64,000 nucleotides of DNA from Anaeramoeba flamelloides (Eukaryota > Metamonada > Anaeramoebidae), in the NCBI GenBank assembly GCA_027625915.1, contig JANTQA010000012.1, forward strand, positions 651,001 through 715,000, read 5' to 3'. How positions within the stretch are numbered: the first letter of the stretch is position 1; the number at the start of each line of letters is the position of its first letter. A program made the position numbers and the translations under genes. The notes under the pieces are model-generated. The model was not told the DNA's origin. It ran no database searches and saw only the letters and a program-made list of their open reading frames with translations. Shown here piece by piece: positions 22,501-32,016 of this stretch.

Positions 22501-25470
22501 TTTCTTTAGTTTTTTTTTTTCAAAATCAACTTTTAAATTGGGTAACTGTGAAGAAAAAATTATTTTTATTACAAAATAAGTTTTCTTAATTTATTGTAAA
22601 TTCAAAATATTCAAACACCTTTCTCATATTAAAATTCATTGATATATTTTAAATTGAGAAAAATGATTCTCATTTTTAAAAATTTAATATTAAAAATAAA
22701 ATTTTCGTTTTCAGTTGTTATTTTGTCTATTAATTGTTAGAGATTTGATATTTTTTGGATTTCTACATTTACCAAAAGTGTTAAAATAAATAGATTTAGA
22801 ATATTTAATTGATATATCAATTAAAACAGTTATTGGTTGCTGGATAATTTATATATTTATCTTTATGTTTTAGAATTTGAAAGTTATATACAAAAATTAA
22901 ATGATCTTTGGTTTTTTTATTGATTATAAACCATTTTCGAGTCAAAGTAACCCAGTTATAAATGAACGAATTACACGTGTTTGAATGGATATTAGAGGAA
23001 AAAAAAAAAATTATTACAGAAATTTCCAAAATTGAAATCATTCTATCACATTTTTGCTTTTTTCATTTTTTTATTGATTATTTTTTTGATGAGATGTAAT
23101 TAACTTGCAAAATATTTTTTTATTTATTTCAAGATCGATAGCAACTGGGTAAATTTTGTTTTATTCTAAGGTTATTGTAACAATGAAAATGATTGTAGAA
23201 CAAATCATATTGATTTCTATTGGAATTTTCTTTGATCTTTTGATTGAAGATCAAAAAGAACATTGTTTTTTTTCTCAATGGTTCCCCAAGAATTTTGAGT
23301 TTTTCAAAATTTTTTCAGAAAATAATATATTGATTGATTAAATTTACTTTATACAGTAAATCAACTATTCTCTGATGCTGTGTTATATTTTATTTATTTC
23401 TTATTTGTTCTTCAAAGGACAATTATAGAAAATAATTGATGTTTTGAAAAAAATTTTTCTGGGCCACTTTGAAAGAAGACAAAGTTTATTTTGAATTCAA
23501 TTTTTATTTCGAATGTTTGTAAAGTTTAAAACATAAAAATTTTAGATAACGTTGATCCTATCGAAATGATAGCATATTAACAGATATCCAAATAGAGTTC
23601 TTTTCTATTTTACATTTTCTCAGGAATATGTCAGATAAAAAAAAAACACCAACTTTTTCTAGAAATGATAATTTTCTCTCAATTGATGGTTGCCCTGATG
23701 AAGATCTTTGTAAAAAGACAAAAATATTAAAAAAAAAAAATAAATAAAAAAATATTTCAAAACAAACATCTTTCAATGAAGCATCTGCACCGTTTACCAA
23801 GAATAATTTAATCAGTTTGAGATTTACTTTTCTTCGAATTAAGACATGAAAGGGTGTCGATAAATTATCATTTGGCTGATTTGGATTTGCGCCATATTTA
23901 AATAAAAGACTACATAAGTCATCACGGGCCTGTAAATGGAAAGACGATGTTATCAGGTGAAGAAGTGTATTGCCCCCTTCGCTGTCTGAATGATTCACAT
24001 CTTTACAATTCTTTAAGAGAAATTCAATTATTTCGGGATTCGTATTGTGTTTCAAGTAGTTCATTAAACATGTCTTTCCCTTATTATTGGTTTGATTAAA
24101 ATCAAAATTATGGGATTTTTTGATCCATTGTAAAATTTCAAGTAACTGGCTCGGATTTGATACTGCGCCTTCACAGAGCAGATGCAATGGGGTTGAATTT
24201 GCAATATCTTTTTGATCTAGATTCAGTTTGTGCTTTTGCTCTAAATAAAACTGAATTTTTTCAAGGGTTAAACCATGTTGTTTAAATAGACAGTGTAAAG
24301 CTGTTTGCCTTTGTGCGTATTGGTGGCCAGACAACGTTTCTCCCTGTGCAAGAAAGTATTTAATTATTTGGGGATCAGAGTTAAATTTGAGATAATAGTG
24401 GAAGGCAGTATTCCCCTGGGAATCGGCAACAAGGATCTTTTTGCTGTGATCGACCATTAATTTCATGAGCTCACATTCTGGGTTACCACTTTGACACAAA
24501 GCGTGTAAAGCAGTCTGGTTCCTATGATTACGGTGGTCGACATTGATACCACTATCTATTAAGAGCTTTGTTACCTCAAAACTCAATTGTTTAGGGCTAC
24601 GCAGCGCAAACAGAACCGTTTCATCTTGACGATCAGTGAGATTGATATCAAATTTTGGTTGTTGCAAAAAGATCCGAATAATTGGAATTTTAATATTAGG
24701 ATGGTTCAAGTAATTTTGAAATGCACCCCTTCCAGAAACATTCAACTGTAGAAGATCAACACCCTTTTTTAATAAGTAATTGAAAACCTTTTCGTTCACA
24801 TCTGGACTTGAGCAATAGGCATGAAAACAACTTTCTTTATTACGATTGCTCTTCTGAAGATCGGCTCCATATTTTTCAAAGAGCTTGATTGATTTGATTG
24901 TAGGGCTGTGCATCAAAAGATCGTGGGTCAGTATCACATGCCTGTTCCCCATTTCTTTATTACAATTGCCCCCATACTGGAAACAGATCTCAAATATTTT
25001 TAAATCTCGTTTACACAAACAAAGAAATCGAATGCCACAGGTTTCTAATTTTGAGTTTTGTTGTTAGTAACAGTGTTGTTGAAGAAAGAAATAATAATAA
25101 AAAAAAAAAAAAAGAATAAAGAATTTTCAAAATTAATATGTTCCTTTTTTTTCAGGTGAATTTGGAAATTTGTCTCACTTCGTGTTCCCAAGTTTACGAA
25201 ACTCGTTGTTTTTGAAAAAGTAGCCTTAAAGTTTTTTGTTATTAGGTCAAACAGCAAGTAGTGATTACGCCTCCTATAAAATTGATTTTCAGCAGTCACA
25301 AGATTGTTTTTATGGTATACGTTAAGGCATTTTTTGCACAATACTTTATTTGCATGTGTACAATAAATAATTGGTTTGTATCGGCACCTCTCAGTTGAAC
25401 ACTTTGGTAAGACCTCTTTCTTGGAAAGAGTAAACGGGAATTTCTTCAGAGATTCAAGATCGGTAATCAT
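19576..25470 (-). CDS. B-box-like / ankyrin / BTB-BTB protein, three exons
   Basis: Proposed exons on the minus strand are 25470-25179, 25044-23768 and 20334-19576, giving 775 residues. Residues 24-53 form a B-box-like zinc site (C24, C29, C37, C45-x2-C48, H53). Residues about 100-523 are ankyrin repeats with typical TALHALC and TPLHLLCEGA cores. Exon 3 has two BTB/POZ-like units: about 557-616 (NDFSIFF to WVYSGKLP) and 677-741 (DFSLVI, KVHRIILQCRSKLFHNMF, LIEYLYT). Intron 1 has donor GTGAGA, acceptor TTAG and a perfect TACTAAC branch site. The intron 2 junction SLKD/GEGFDVLENY is a textbook ankyrin turn, and the phases (1 and 0) agree. ATG at 25470 has a CAAAA context; an open extension upstream (to 25581) is less likely. 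BTB proteins often serve as cullin-3 adaptors, but that role here is inferred. Confidence 0.75.
21290..21855. repeat. F9 hairpin chain, block 2
   Basis: Consecutive hairpins: unit 1 at 21290-21372 and unit 2 at 21382-21470 share the stem TAATTTGAGAAATAAAC. Unit 3 (21476-21555) has a different stem (CCAGAATTTAAAAGAAT). Each starts CGTTAGG or GTTAGG, and units 1 and 2 end CTAGGCACTTCAC or CTAAGGGCACTTCAC, which leads straight into the next start. A last border (GGCTAGACACTTTAAG) lies near 21840. Confidence 0.7.
22238..22862. repeat. F11 large inverted repeat
   Basis: The left arm (22238-22405) and right arm (22690-22862) are inverted copies: AATTATCCAGCAACCAATAA at the left, TTATTGGTTGCTGGATAATT at the right, then CTAACAATTAATAGACAAAA against its complement. 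Seen once in the window. It abuts F6 copy 2. Confidence 0.75.
22912..23490. repeat. F6 dispersed repeat, copy 2
   Basis: Shares ordered islands with 16240-16790 (CCATTTTCGAGTCAAAGTAA, CAAGATCGATAGCAACTGGG, TCAACTATTCTCTGATG). A short open stretch at 23156-23341 is not conserved in the other copies. Confidence 0.65.
25045..25178 (-). other. Short intron with consensus branch site
   Basis: This 134-bp segment separates the B-box-like exon from the ankyrin exon. It begins GTGAGA, contains a long T tract, then TTACTAACAAC, and ends AAATTAG. The phase-1 junction gives LGTRKTCGIRFLC. Confidence 0.75.
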
Positions 25471-25710
25471 TTTTGAAAAAAACAAAAAAAAATGGTTAAG
25501 GGTGACTTTGATAAAATGTGGAAAAAATAGTAAAAATTTTGAGTGGATTTGATTTCTCAAAGACCAATAAAAGTTACTCATTTCTCAGTGTTTTCGTTTA
25601 AATCAGACTCTTCGATTTTTAAAAAGATCAAGTCAGTTTGTTCATTTTCAGGAAGATACTTTTGTTTGCTTAAAAATGGAATTTTTGGTTTTATATTTAG
25701 TAAAGGTTAA

Positions 25711-26460
25711 GGGATTACCGTCACCTTAGATTTACCAATCATTAAAGTATTTTGTAATTGGGTGTAAATGGTATTAGTGCACTATGGCTCAAATAGCTCT
25801 AAAAAATCTATTATAAATCTTATTGCACAATAAATTATTACATTTTTTACAAATGATCACAATTAAAAAAGTTTCATTTTGGAAAATTTTTTTTTAATTC
25901 CTTTTCCAAATCTAAAAATAGAAACCCAAAATACAGTATTCTGGTTATTTAATAATTTAGATTTAGAACTTTCAAAAGTATCTATTTTTTTAATTTTTTA
26001 ATTTCAAAGATTAACTCAATAATCATCAACCTAAAAGCCCAAAGACTAATTATTTTTGTTTACTTTTTATATAAAAGTACTTGTATCATCAATATATTTC
26101 CATGATTTGAGAAATAATTAGCAAAAAAAATTTTTTCGTTAATTATTTAATTTTTAAAAAAAAACGATTTTTTTAGTAACTAATCTATATTTCGCCATAA
26201 ATTTAAGAAAGATATTTTGTGACTTTGTAGTCTGAATATTGATAACTCAACCTTTAAATTTATTCCAAAATGCAGATTTTATTCTGAAATTGTTGGGTTT
26301 TTTACTAATACCTAGATCATTTTTAATTGATGAGATCAACAAATATTACTACTTAACTAATCGATTTTTTAGAGACATTTGAACAATGTAATACTAATGT
26401 TGTTAAGCCCAATAATAACATACTTTGTTCCTAAGCTTATCCTTGGTAGACGCTAATCCC
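25711..26460. mobile_element. F4 TTAA-bounded element, copy 1
   Basis: TTAA at 25707-25710 is followed by GGGATTACCG. The right end ACGCTAATCCC is followed by TTAA at 26461-26464. Subterminal arms of roughly 150-250 bp are inverted (AAATAGCTCTAAAAAATC against TTTTTTAGAGACATTTGAAC). About 750 bp, no open frame. The TTAA target recalls piggyBac, but the GGGATTAG terminus is not the usual piggyBac CCC end, so the superfamily is uncertain. Confidence 0.75.
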
Positions 26461-27419
26461 TTAAATAATGTTCAAGATTTCTTTTTGGTAAACTCTAGAG
26501 AGAAATTTTGTGAGAAACATTTCAATTTGCTTTTGTTTTCTCTTGTAATTCTAATAATTAGAAACTTAAAAATTTTGAAAATAAATTCTTAATTTTAATG
26601 TTAAGGGATTATCCGCAACTTTTTGGAACCAAAAGATAAAAGTATGTTGTTATTAGGTCTAAATGAATGAGTGTCCCATGGTTCAAATGTCTCTAAAAAA
26701 ATTGATTAGTCAAGTAGTAATATTTGTTGATCTCTTCAAGTAAAAATGATCATTGTGCACCTGTTTCAATAAAGAGTGTTGACTTTTATATATTTTGTTT
26801 TTCAGACTTTAACTGTTGTTTTCCAAATTTTGTGTTTTTAACTGTTGTTAATAAAATTCTTAAAAAGTGTTTTGGGTGTTTATTATTTGAAGAAAATGAA
26901 AATTTTTAAAGAGTGTAGCTGTTTTTGAAAAAAGAATGCTACCTTTGCATCAATACTTTCATTCGTATACAAATCAATGAAAATTTATTATTCAAAGATC
27001 CCCATAAAATTATTTTTCTTCTAATTGAATGAAAAACCAAAAGATCTTTTTGTAATTAATGATTATTGAAATTTTTTAAGATCTAATTCTCTCTCATTAT
27101 TAAACTTTTCAAAAAGTGATATCTTAATATTTTTAGTTTTTTAAAATAGAATTTACTTCCAAAGATTTAAGGACTAGATTTTGGAATGATCAAATAGCCT
27201 AGAGACCTTTTGATCCAATATCATTATATATGTGAAATAAAAATCTTCAAAATATTCTCCAAATAAGATCGAAAAAAACATTTTTTGTAATTTTTTTAAT
27301 GAATAATGAACAAAAATTATTTAGATACATAAGCTCATACGTTTTGCTAAAAAACGTAAAAATGAAAAAGAAGAATAATCGAGATTTTCGTAAGGGACTA
27401 GTTTCCTATATTTTTTTTT
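26461..27419. other. Intergenic with an F4 end fragment
   Basis: 26601-26760 repeats the F4 left terminus (TTAAGGGATTATCCGC, then TTCAAATGTCTCTAAAAAA). The rest is AT-rich with no gene seen. This region and the elements to its right lie between the divergent ankyrin/BTB and surface-protein genes. Confidence 0.5.
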
Positions 27420-28510
27420 TTTGATTAATTTCTAAACAAGGATCCCTTATCTAGAAATAAGTGCAATATGAAAATTAACAGGTTCTTTCAAATCTTAGTA
27501 AATAACAAAAAATATTCTCAATCTCTATTAAATTTAGTTAAAAAAATTCAATGGAGACTAGTTCCTTAACTCAAAAAGAAAGATCACATCAAATATTTTA
27601 ATTAAACAACTCTAACTTTAAAAGTTCACATTATCGGTGATTTTTGGCCAGTAGGTTACATGGATTATTACATTGTCTTCAGAAATCAAGATTAATTGCA
27701 CCCAAAGATTTATAGTTTTCTCTTATTTTTTTTTTCGTTTTGTATTTATTCCTATTGTTTTTGCCAAAATTGGAGTTCACAGCAACGCTTTGGTGATATA
27801 ATATTTGCTCGACTTGATTTTTAAACAAAAACAATACTTCCAAACATACAAAACACCTTTTTTATTTGTGTGTGATAATTTTTTTTTGTTTGTACTGTTT
27901 CTGTCAACCTATTTTTTGTATTAAGATAAATTGTGTTTGAGCTTGTTTGGGAAATATTTTTAGGAATTTAATGAAACGATCTAATGATAAATTAAATTTT
28001 CAAAAATTAGTCAATTTTTGTAAATTAAAAAAAAAAATAATGTTTCAGTTGATTTTAAAAAAAAAATGATCTTTTTTTTTGAGAAATGGGAATTTTGATG
28101 GATTCAATCCAATATCAAATCCACTTCTGTATCTTCTTATCAAAAGATATTTTTGTAGGAAATAACAATTGTTGATTCATAAGCAAAAATATCAAATTTA
28201 CTACGTTTTGACCTTTAGAACAAGTTTGAAACCCCTATTAATTTACTTCCTTATAACTTATAAAAAAACAGACAAAACGTTCGGTTTTAAAAATTGTTCT
28301 AAGGGAAATTTACTCAAAAAGTTGATTTTTTTGATCTTATTTTTCATTTTTTGATATCACAGAAATCACAGAAACGGAAAATAGGACAGACAATTTTTAG
28401 AAAATTTTTTCATTTTTTACCTCTTGGATCTAACTGTACAAAAATTTTCTTAGATTTCCCAACCCACTAAATATATATTTTAACACACATAAAACCCATT
28501 TTCAATTTGA
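27420..28510. repeat. F8 dispersed repeat, copy 1
   Basis: Inverted relative to 47095-48185. Shared landmarks are GATATCACAGAAATCACAG near 28355, GGGAATTTTGATGGATTCAA near 28090 and AAATCCACTTCTGT-type sequence, plus the AACTCTAACTTTAAAAGTTC area near 27606. No coding frame is conserved between the two copies. Confidence 0.6.
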
Positions 28511-28685
28511 AATATAGTTCTTGACCAATGTCGTTGTAGAATTTAAATATGATAAAATTTCAGCTGATAAACTTTGTTTTTAATTCTGGAATATTATTTC
28601 ATTTAGGATTCTTATCTTTCCCAATAAAGAACACAAAAAGAAGTAAATAAATAATAAAAACTAGTTTGTATCAATTTTCTTGACC

Positions 28686-28885
28686 TACAGTCATTTCCAC
28701 TTTTAAGGCACAAACTGCTACAAAATTTAAGGCACAAAAAAAAATCTCAAATTAAGGCACAAAATTCAGATTCTAGTAAAATAAAAAGTAAAAAAATAAA
28801 ATACAAAATTTGTACCTTAATTTGAGATTTTTTTGTGCCTTAAATTTAGTTGAAAGTTTATGCATTAAAAGTGGAGCTGACTGTA
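28686..28885. mobile_element. F1 palindromic MITE, copy 3
   Basis: TACAGTCATTTCCACTTTTA at the left and AAAAGTGGAGCTGACTGTA at the right. One of the best-preserved copies. Confidence 0.8.
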
Positions 28886-29217
28886 TTACTGACTCACTGA
28901 TAGAATTTAGATTATGATATTTGGTTTTGATAAAAATTATTCATCTTAAAACGTATTATTTTTCATTATAAGTTGAATTTTACCTGGTTTAAATTAGTAT
29001 TATGGTATAATTTTTAAAATGAATGATGAGTTTTTCTGGGATTTTTATTGTAATCTTAAAAGAAAAAATTGATTCGAACTGTTCTATGAATTAAAAAATG
29101 ATATCTTTCTAATCTTAAAATAATGAATGTATTTTTTTGAAATTAAATTGTTTTTATTGGGTTATTTTATAACTTTGTGGTTTTGTTTTTAAAGTCTATT
29201 TTTGTAAACTTCTTTCA
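28886..29217. other. No feature seen
   Basis: AT-rich spacer between F1 and F5 copies. Confidence 0.5.
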
Positions 29218-29450
29218 TACTATTTGTTGAAAAATAAAATCAAAAAAATTTTCATTCATCTTTCAAAAAAATTCACATCAATCAAAAATAGAAATAGATC
29301 ATCAAAAGATCCGATTCACAAAGCTAAATCAATAATTTAAGATAGTTTAAAGAAGTCAACATTTGAAATGTTATTTACTTTGATTTTATAAATATAATTT
29401 TGAAAAGCTGAATGAAAAATTTGATCTTTTAATTTTACAATTAAACGAAG
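29218..29450. mobile_element. F5 MITE, copy 2
   Basis: The left end TACTATTTGTTGAAAAATAA is mirrored by AAAAGCTGAATGAAAAATTT at the right. The extreme right terminus is eroded. Confidence 0.6.
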
Positions 29451-29835
29451 ATAATTAGTTTTCTTTCTTCTTTCAAAGAAAATAATTGTTTTTAAAAAAT
29501 TTGAAAATATGAATAATTTTGAACCTTTCTGAAAAAAAAAATATGAACAAAAACTTTAAAAAAAAAAAATAAATTCATTTCTGAAAAATATCTTTAAAAT
29601 GAAATTTCGTCTGTTATATAATCATATTTTTACTTTTTTTTTAAATTTACTTGGGGATTTTTTTTTACTTGTTAATCATTTGACTAGTAAAAATTAATGA
29701 AAGGGGAAAAGGGACTTTTAATTTCGAATATTTGTTTCCTTTTTATCAACATTTTGTTTTCAAAAAGTAGAAAAATATAACATAAGGATTTTTTTACAAG
29801 AAATGATTGTTTACAATAAATAAAAAAATTAAAAC

Positions 29836-30324
29836 TATGGTGGTGCAAATGACTCATGTTTTAAACTTTATTCCAGTAATAAAATTTAACTCAAACAAAA
29901 AAAAATATACACTGGTTGTAGAAATAGAAGAAACAAATTAAAGTGATGCAAACAGTATATAAATAAGAAATGGGGTTTTCTTAATTGAATTTTTCTAAAG
30001 AATTGTGAAGATAGTGGAAGATTAAAATGAATATTCTGTGACAAAAATAATGAGAAAAATTACATTTTTTTTTGTTTATAAAACAAATCATTTAAGCTTA
30101 GAAATTTTTTTAATATGATGAAATTTTTGAAACAAAAGCATTTAATATCATGAGTCATTTACATTAATCAAAGATCTAACCTCTAAAATCAATTTAAATA
30201 TAAACAAAGAATATATATCTGTCTATCTAACTTCAAAAAACCAAGTCTGAAAAAAAAAAAAAAAACTGGAGTTAAATTTTTGTAATGGGATAAAGGTTGT
30301 CAACCCCGGAATATTTGCAATATA
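29836..30324. mobile_element. F2 MITE, copy 3 (diverged)
   Basis: The left TATGGTGGTGCAAATGAC and CCAGTAATAAAATTTAACTC correspond to the inverted right side GAGTTAAATTTTTGTAATGG and AAGGTTGTCAACC. Length is the same as the 54568 copy. Confidence 0.65.
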
Positions 30325-30508
30325 TTCTTAAAACATTATAAGTAATCCCAACTTAATTCATCATATCAAATAAAAAAAATAACTTTTTTTTCAAATTTTA
30401 TTTACGAAAGAGTAATTGATTATGCTTTATATTTTTATTAACTAAACTTTAAATAAAAAAATAACTAATATTTTAAATAATAATAATAATTGTACCTATT
30501 GTCAGGTA

Positions 30509-30704
30509 TATTCAGTTCCACTTTTAAGGAACAAAAAAAAAATAAAATTTATTGAACAAAATAATCTCAAATTAAGGCAGATTTTTTGAAATTTTTTTTT
30601 CACATATTATTTAATTCCAAAATAAAATGTTGTTATTTAGTTTTGATTTTTTTGGTTATGAATTTTAGTTAAAAGCTCGTGACTAATAAGTGGAACAAAC
30701 GGTA
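30509..30704. mobile_element. F1 palindromic MITE, copy 4 (diverged)
   Basis: TTCAGTTCCACTTTTAAGGA at the left, AATAAGTGGAACAAACGGTA at the right. Internal identity is lower than in other copies. Confidence 0.6.
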
Positions 30705-30757
30705 AAAAAATTTAAAAAAAAAAGAAAAATGTAGTAAAAGTTATCAAAAGAGTTCTA

Positions 30758-31325
30758 TTAAGGTTTACAATCCCGGAAATCTGAAAAAAGATTATCTTGC
30801 GTAGGGTGTGGGTACTTGTTAATTTGGTTTTTAGCTGATCAATCTTGTGCTTGGTATGAGTTTTAATAGTGGTTAAATATGGCAATTTTATGACATTTTA
30901 TTTATGTTTTTTCCTCCAAAATTTGAATTGAAGAGTGTAAGAGGAAGAGATAAGAAGAAAAGTTATAAAAAAATGTAGTTTATTGGTTGTTGATTGAAAT
31001 TTTTAATTAGATTTGATTTTATTTGGAGCTTTTTAATTTTTTCTTTTTTCATTTGGTTAATTGAATAAAAAGTAAACTAGAATTTTCTTCTACAATACAA
31101 AAATCTACATTTATTCTAGAACACCTAACAATCTTTTGATCTTACATTCTTCAATTCCAAAATTCGGAAAAAAAAAAATAAATAAAATGTCATAAAATTG
31201 CCATATTTAACCACTATTAAAACTCATACCAAGCACAAGATTGATCAGCTAAAAACCAAATTAACAAGTACCCACACCCTACGCAAGATAATCTTTTTTC
31301 AGATTTCAGGGATTGTAAACCTTAA
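30758..31325. mobile_element. F3 long-TIR element, copy 2 (uninterrupted)
   Basis: TTAAGGTTTACAATCCC begins the left arm and GGGATTGTAAACCTTAA ends the right. The arms are about 190 bp and strongly matched (GTGTGGGTACTTGTTAATTT against its complement). The centre (30946-31134) is non-palindromic and non-coding, and it provides the empty site for the F2 insertion at 595. Confidence 0.8.
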
Positions 31326-31709
31326 TATATTCTTCGGAAAAAAATTAAAAAAGTAATGAATAGAAACACAATTTTCTCTCTATACCTCCTCTAATCTCTT
31401 CAAAAAAAAAACAACAAAAGAAAGCATGTATTTTTTTCGCTTTAATTTCAAAAAACAAATAAATAAACTTGTTTAAATCTTGATTAATTCAAAAGAAATA
31501 AAAAAAACTGTGAAAAAGAGTTTTGAGTTTCAAACACAGGTAGTTAAAAATTATATTTGGATCGGTAAAAATGGTTTTTCTCACATCAAAAATAGGATAA
31601 AAAAAAAAAAAACTCTAAATTGTAGTCAATATAAAATTCTTGAGCAAACTTAATTTTAAAGTCACCAAATATGTTGGTGTCAATTTAAAAAAAAGCTCAA
31701 AAATTACAT
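31326..31709. other. No feature seen
   Basis: AT-rich spacer upstream of F10 and the surface-protein gene. Confidence 0.4.
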
Positions 31710-31872
31710 GTATTGGAATTCTAAATGGTAAAAATTTTCACTTCCTTTTCCATATTTTTCTTTTCCTTTATAAATAGAGTTCTAAAAGGAGTCGACTGGA
31801 ATTGAAGACATTGTTTGAAAAAGGAAATTGAAAAATGAACTGAAAATTTTTCCCATTTGTAATTCAAATACC
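31710..31872. mobile_element. F10 MITE, copy 1, beside the surface-protein start
   Basis: The inverted ends TAAAAATTTTCACTTCC (left) and GAACTGAAAATTTTTCCCA, then TTCAAATACC (right), correspond to the copy at 38832-38990 and give nearly the same length. It ends about 145 bp before the ATG at 32017 and so may contribute to that promoter or leader. Confidence 0.5.
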
Positions 31873-32016
31873 GATATAAAAATGTAATAACCAATTGAAA
31901 GCAAAAAATAAATAATGTGAAAATTGTACTTCCAGAAACAACACTGTTCTTCACCAAAAGAGTTCAACACAAATTTCGAAAAAAAAAATATCCAACTTTC
32001 TCATTTTTTATCAATA

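Larger units (their letters stand above)
20335..23767 (-). other. 3.4-kb repeat-filled intron of the ankyrin/BTB gene
   Basis: Donor GTTTGT at 23767; acceptor ATTATTGAAG ending at 20335, with TTCTTAAC upstream as a possible branch site. Contents are hairpin chain F9 (21290-21855), the inverted repeat F11 (22238-22862) and F6 copy 2 (22912-23490). The stretch 20356-21289 holds only AT-rich sequence with poly(T) runs. A 62-bp T-rich segment using the same donor (to 23706) can be spliced instead but leads quickly to a stop. Confidence 0.65.

Noticed and set aside
23156-23341. Open stretch inside F6 copy 2
   Set aside because: The other two F6 copies do not keep the frame.
23590-23705. SSSGQPSIERKLSFLEKVG tail of the ankyrin exon
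   Set aside because: It is reached only by reading through a GT-to-AG T-rich segment. The splice to 20334 gives a proper ankyrin turn instead.
25471-25581. N-terminal extension of the B-box-like exon
   Set aside because: Hydrophobic and Phe-rich with no similarity to anything. The ATG at 25470 has a better context and directly precedes the conserved part.
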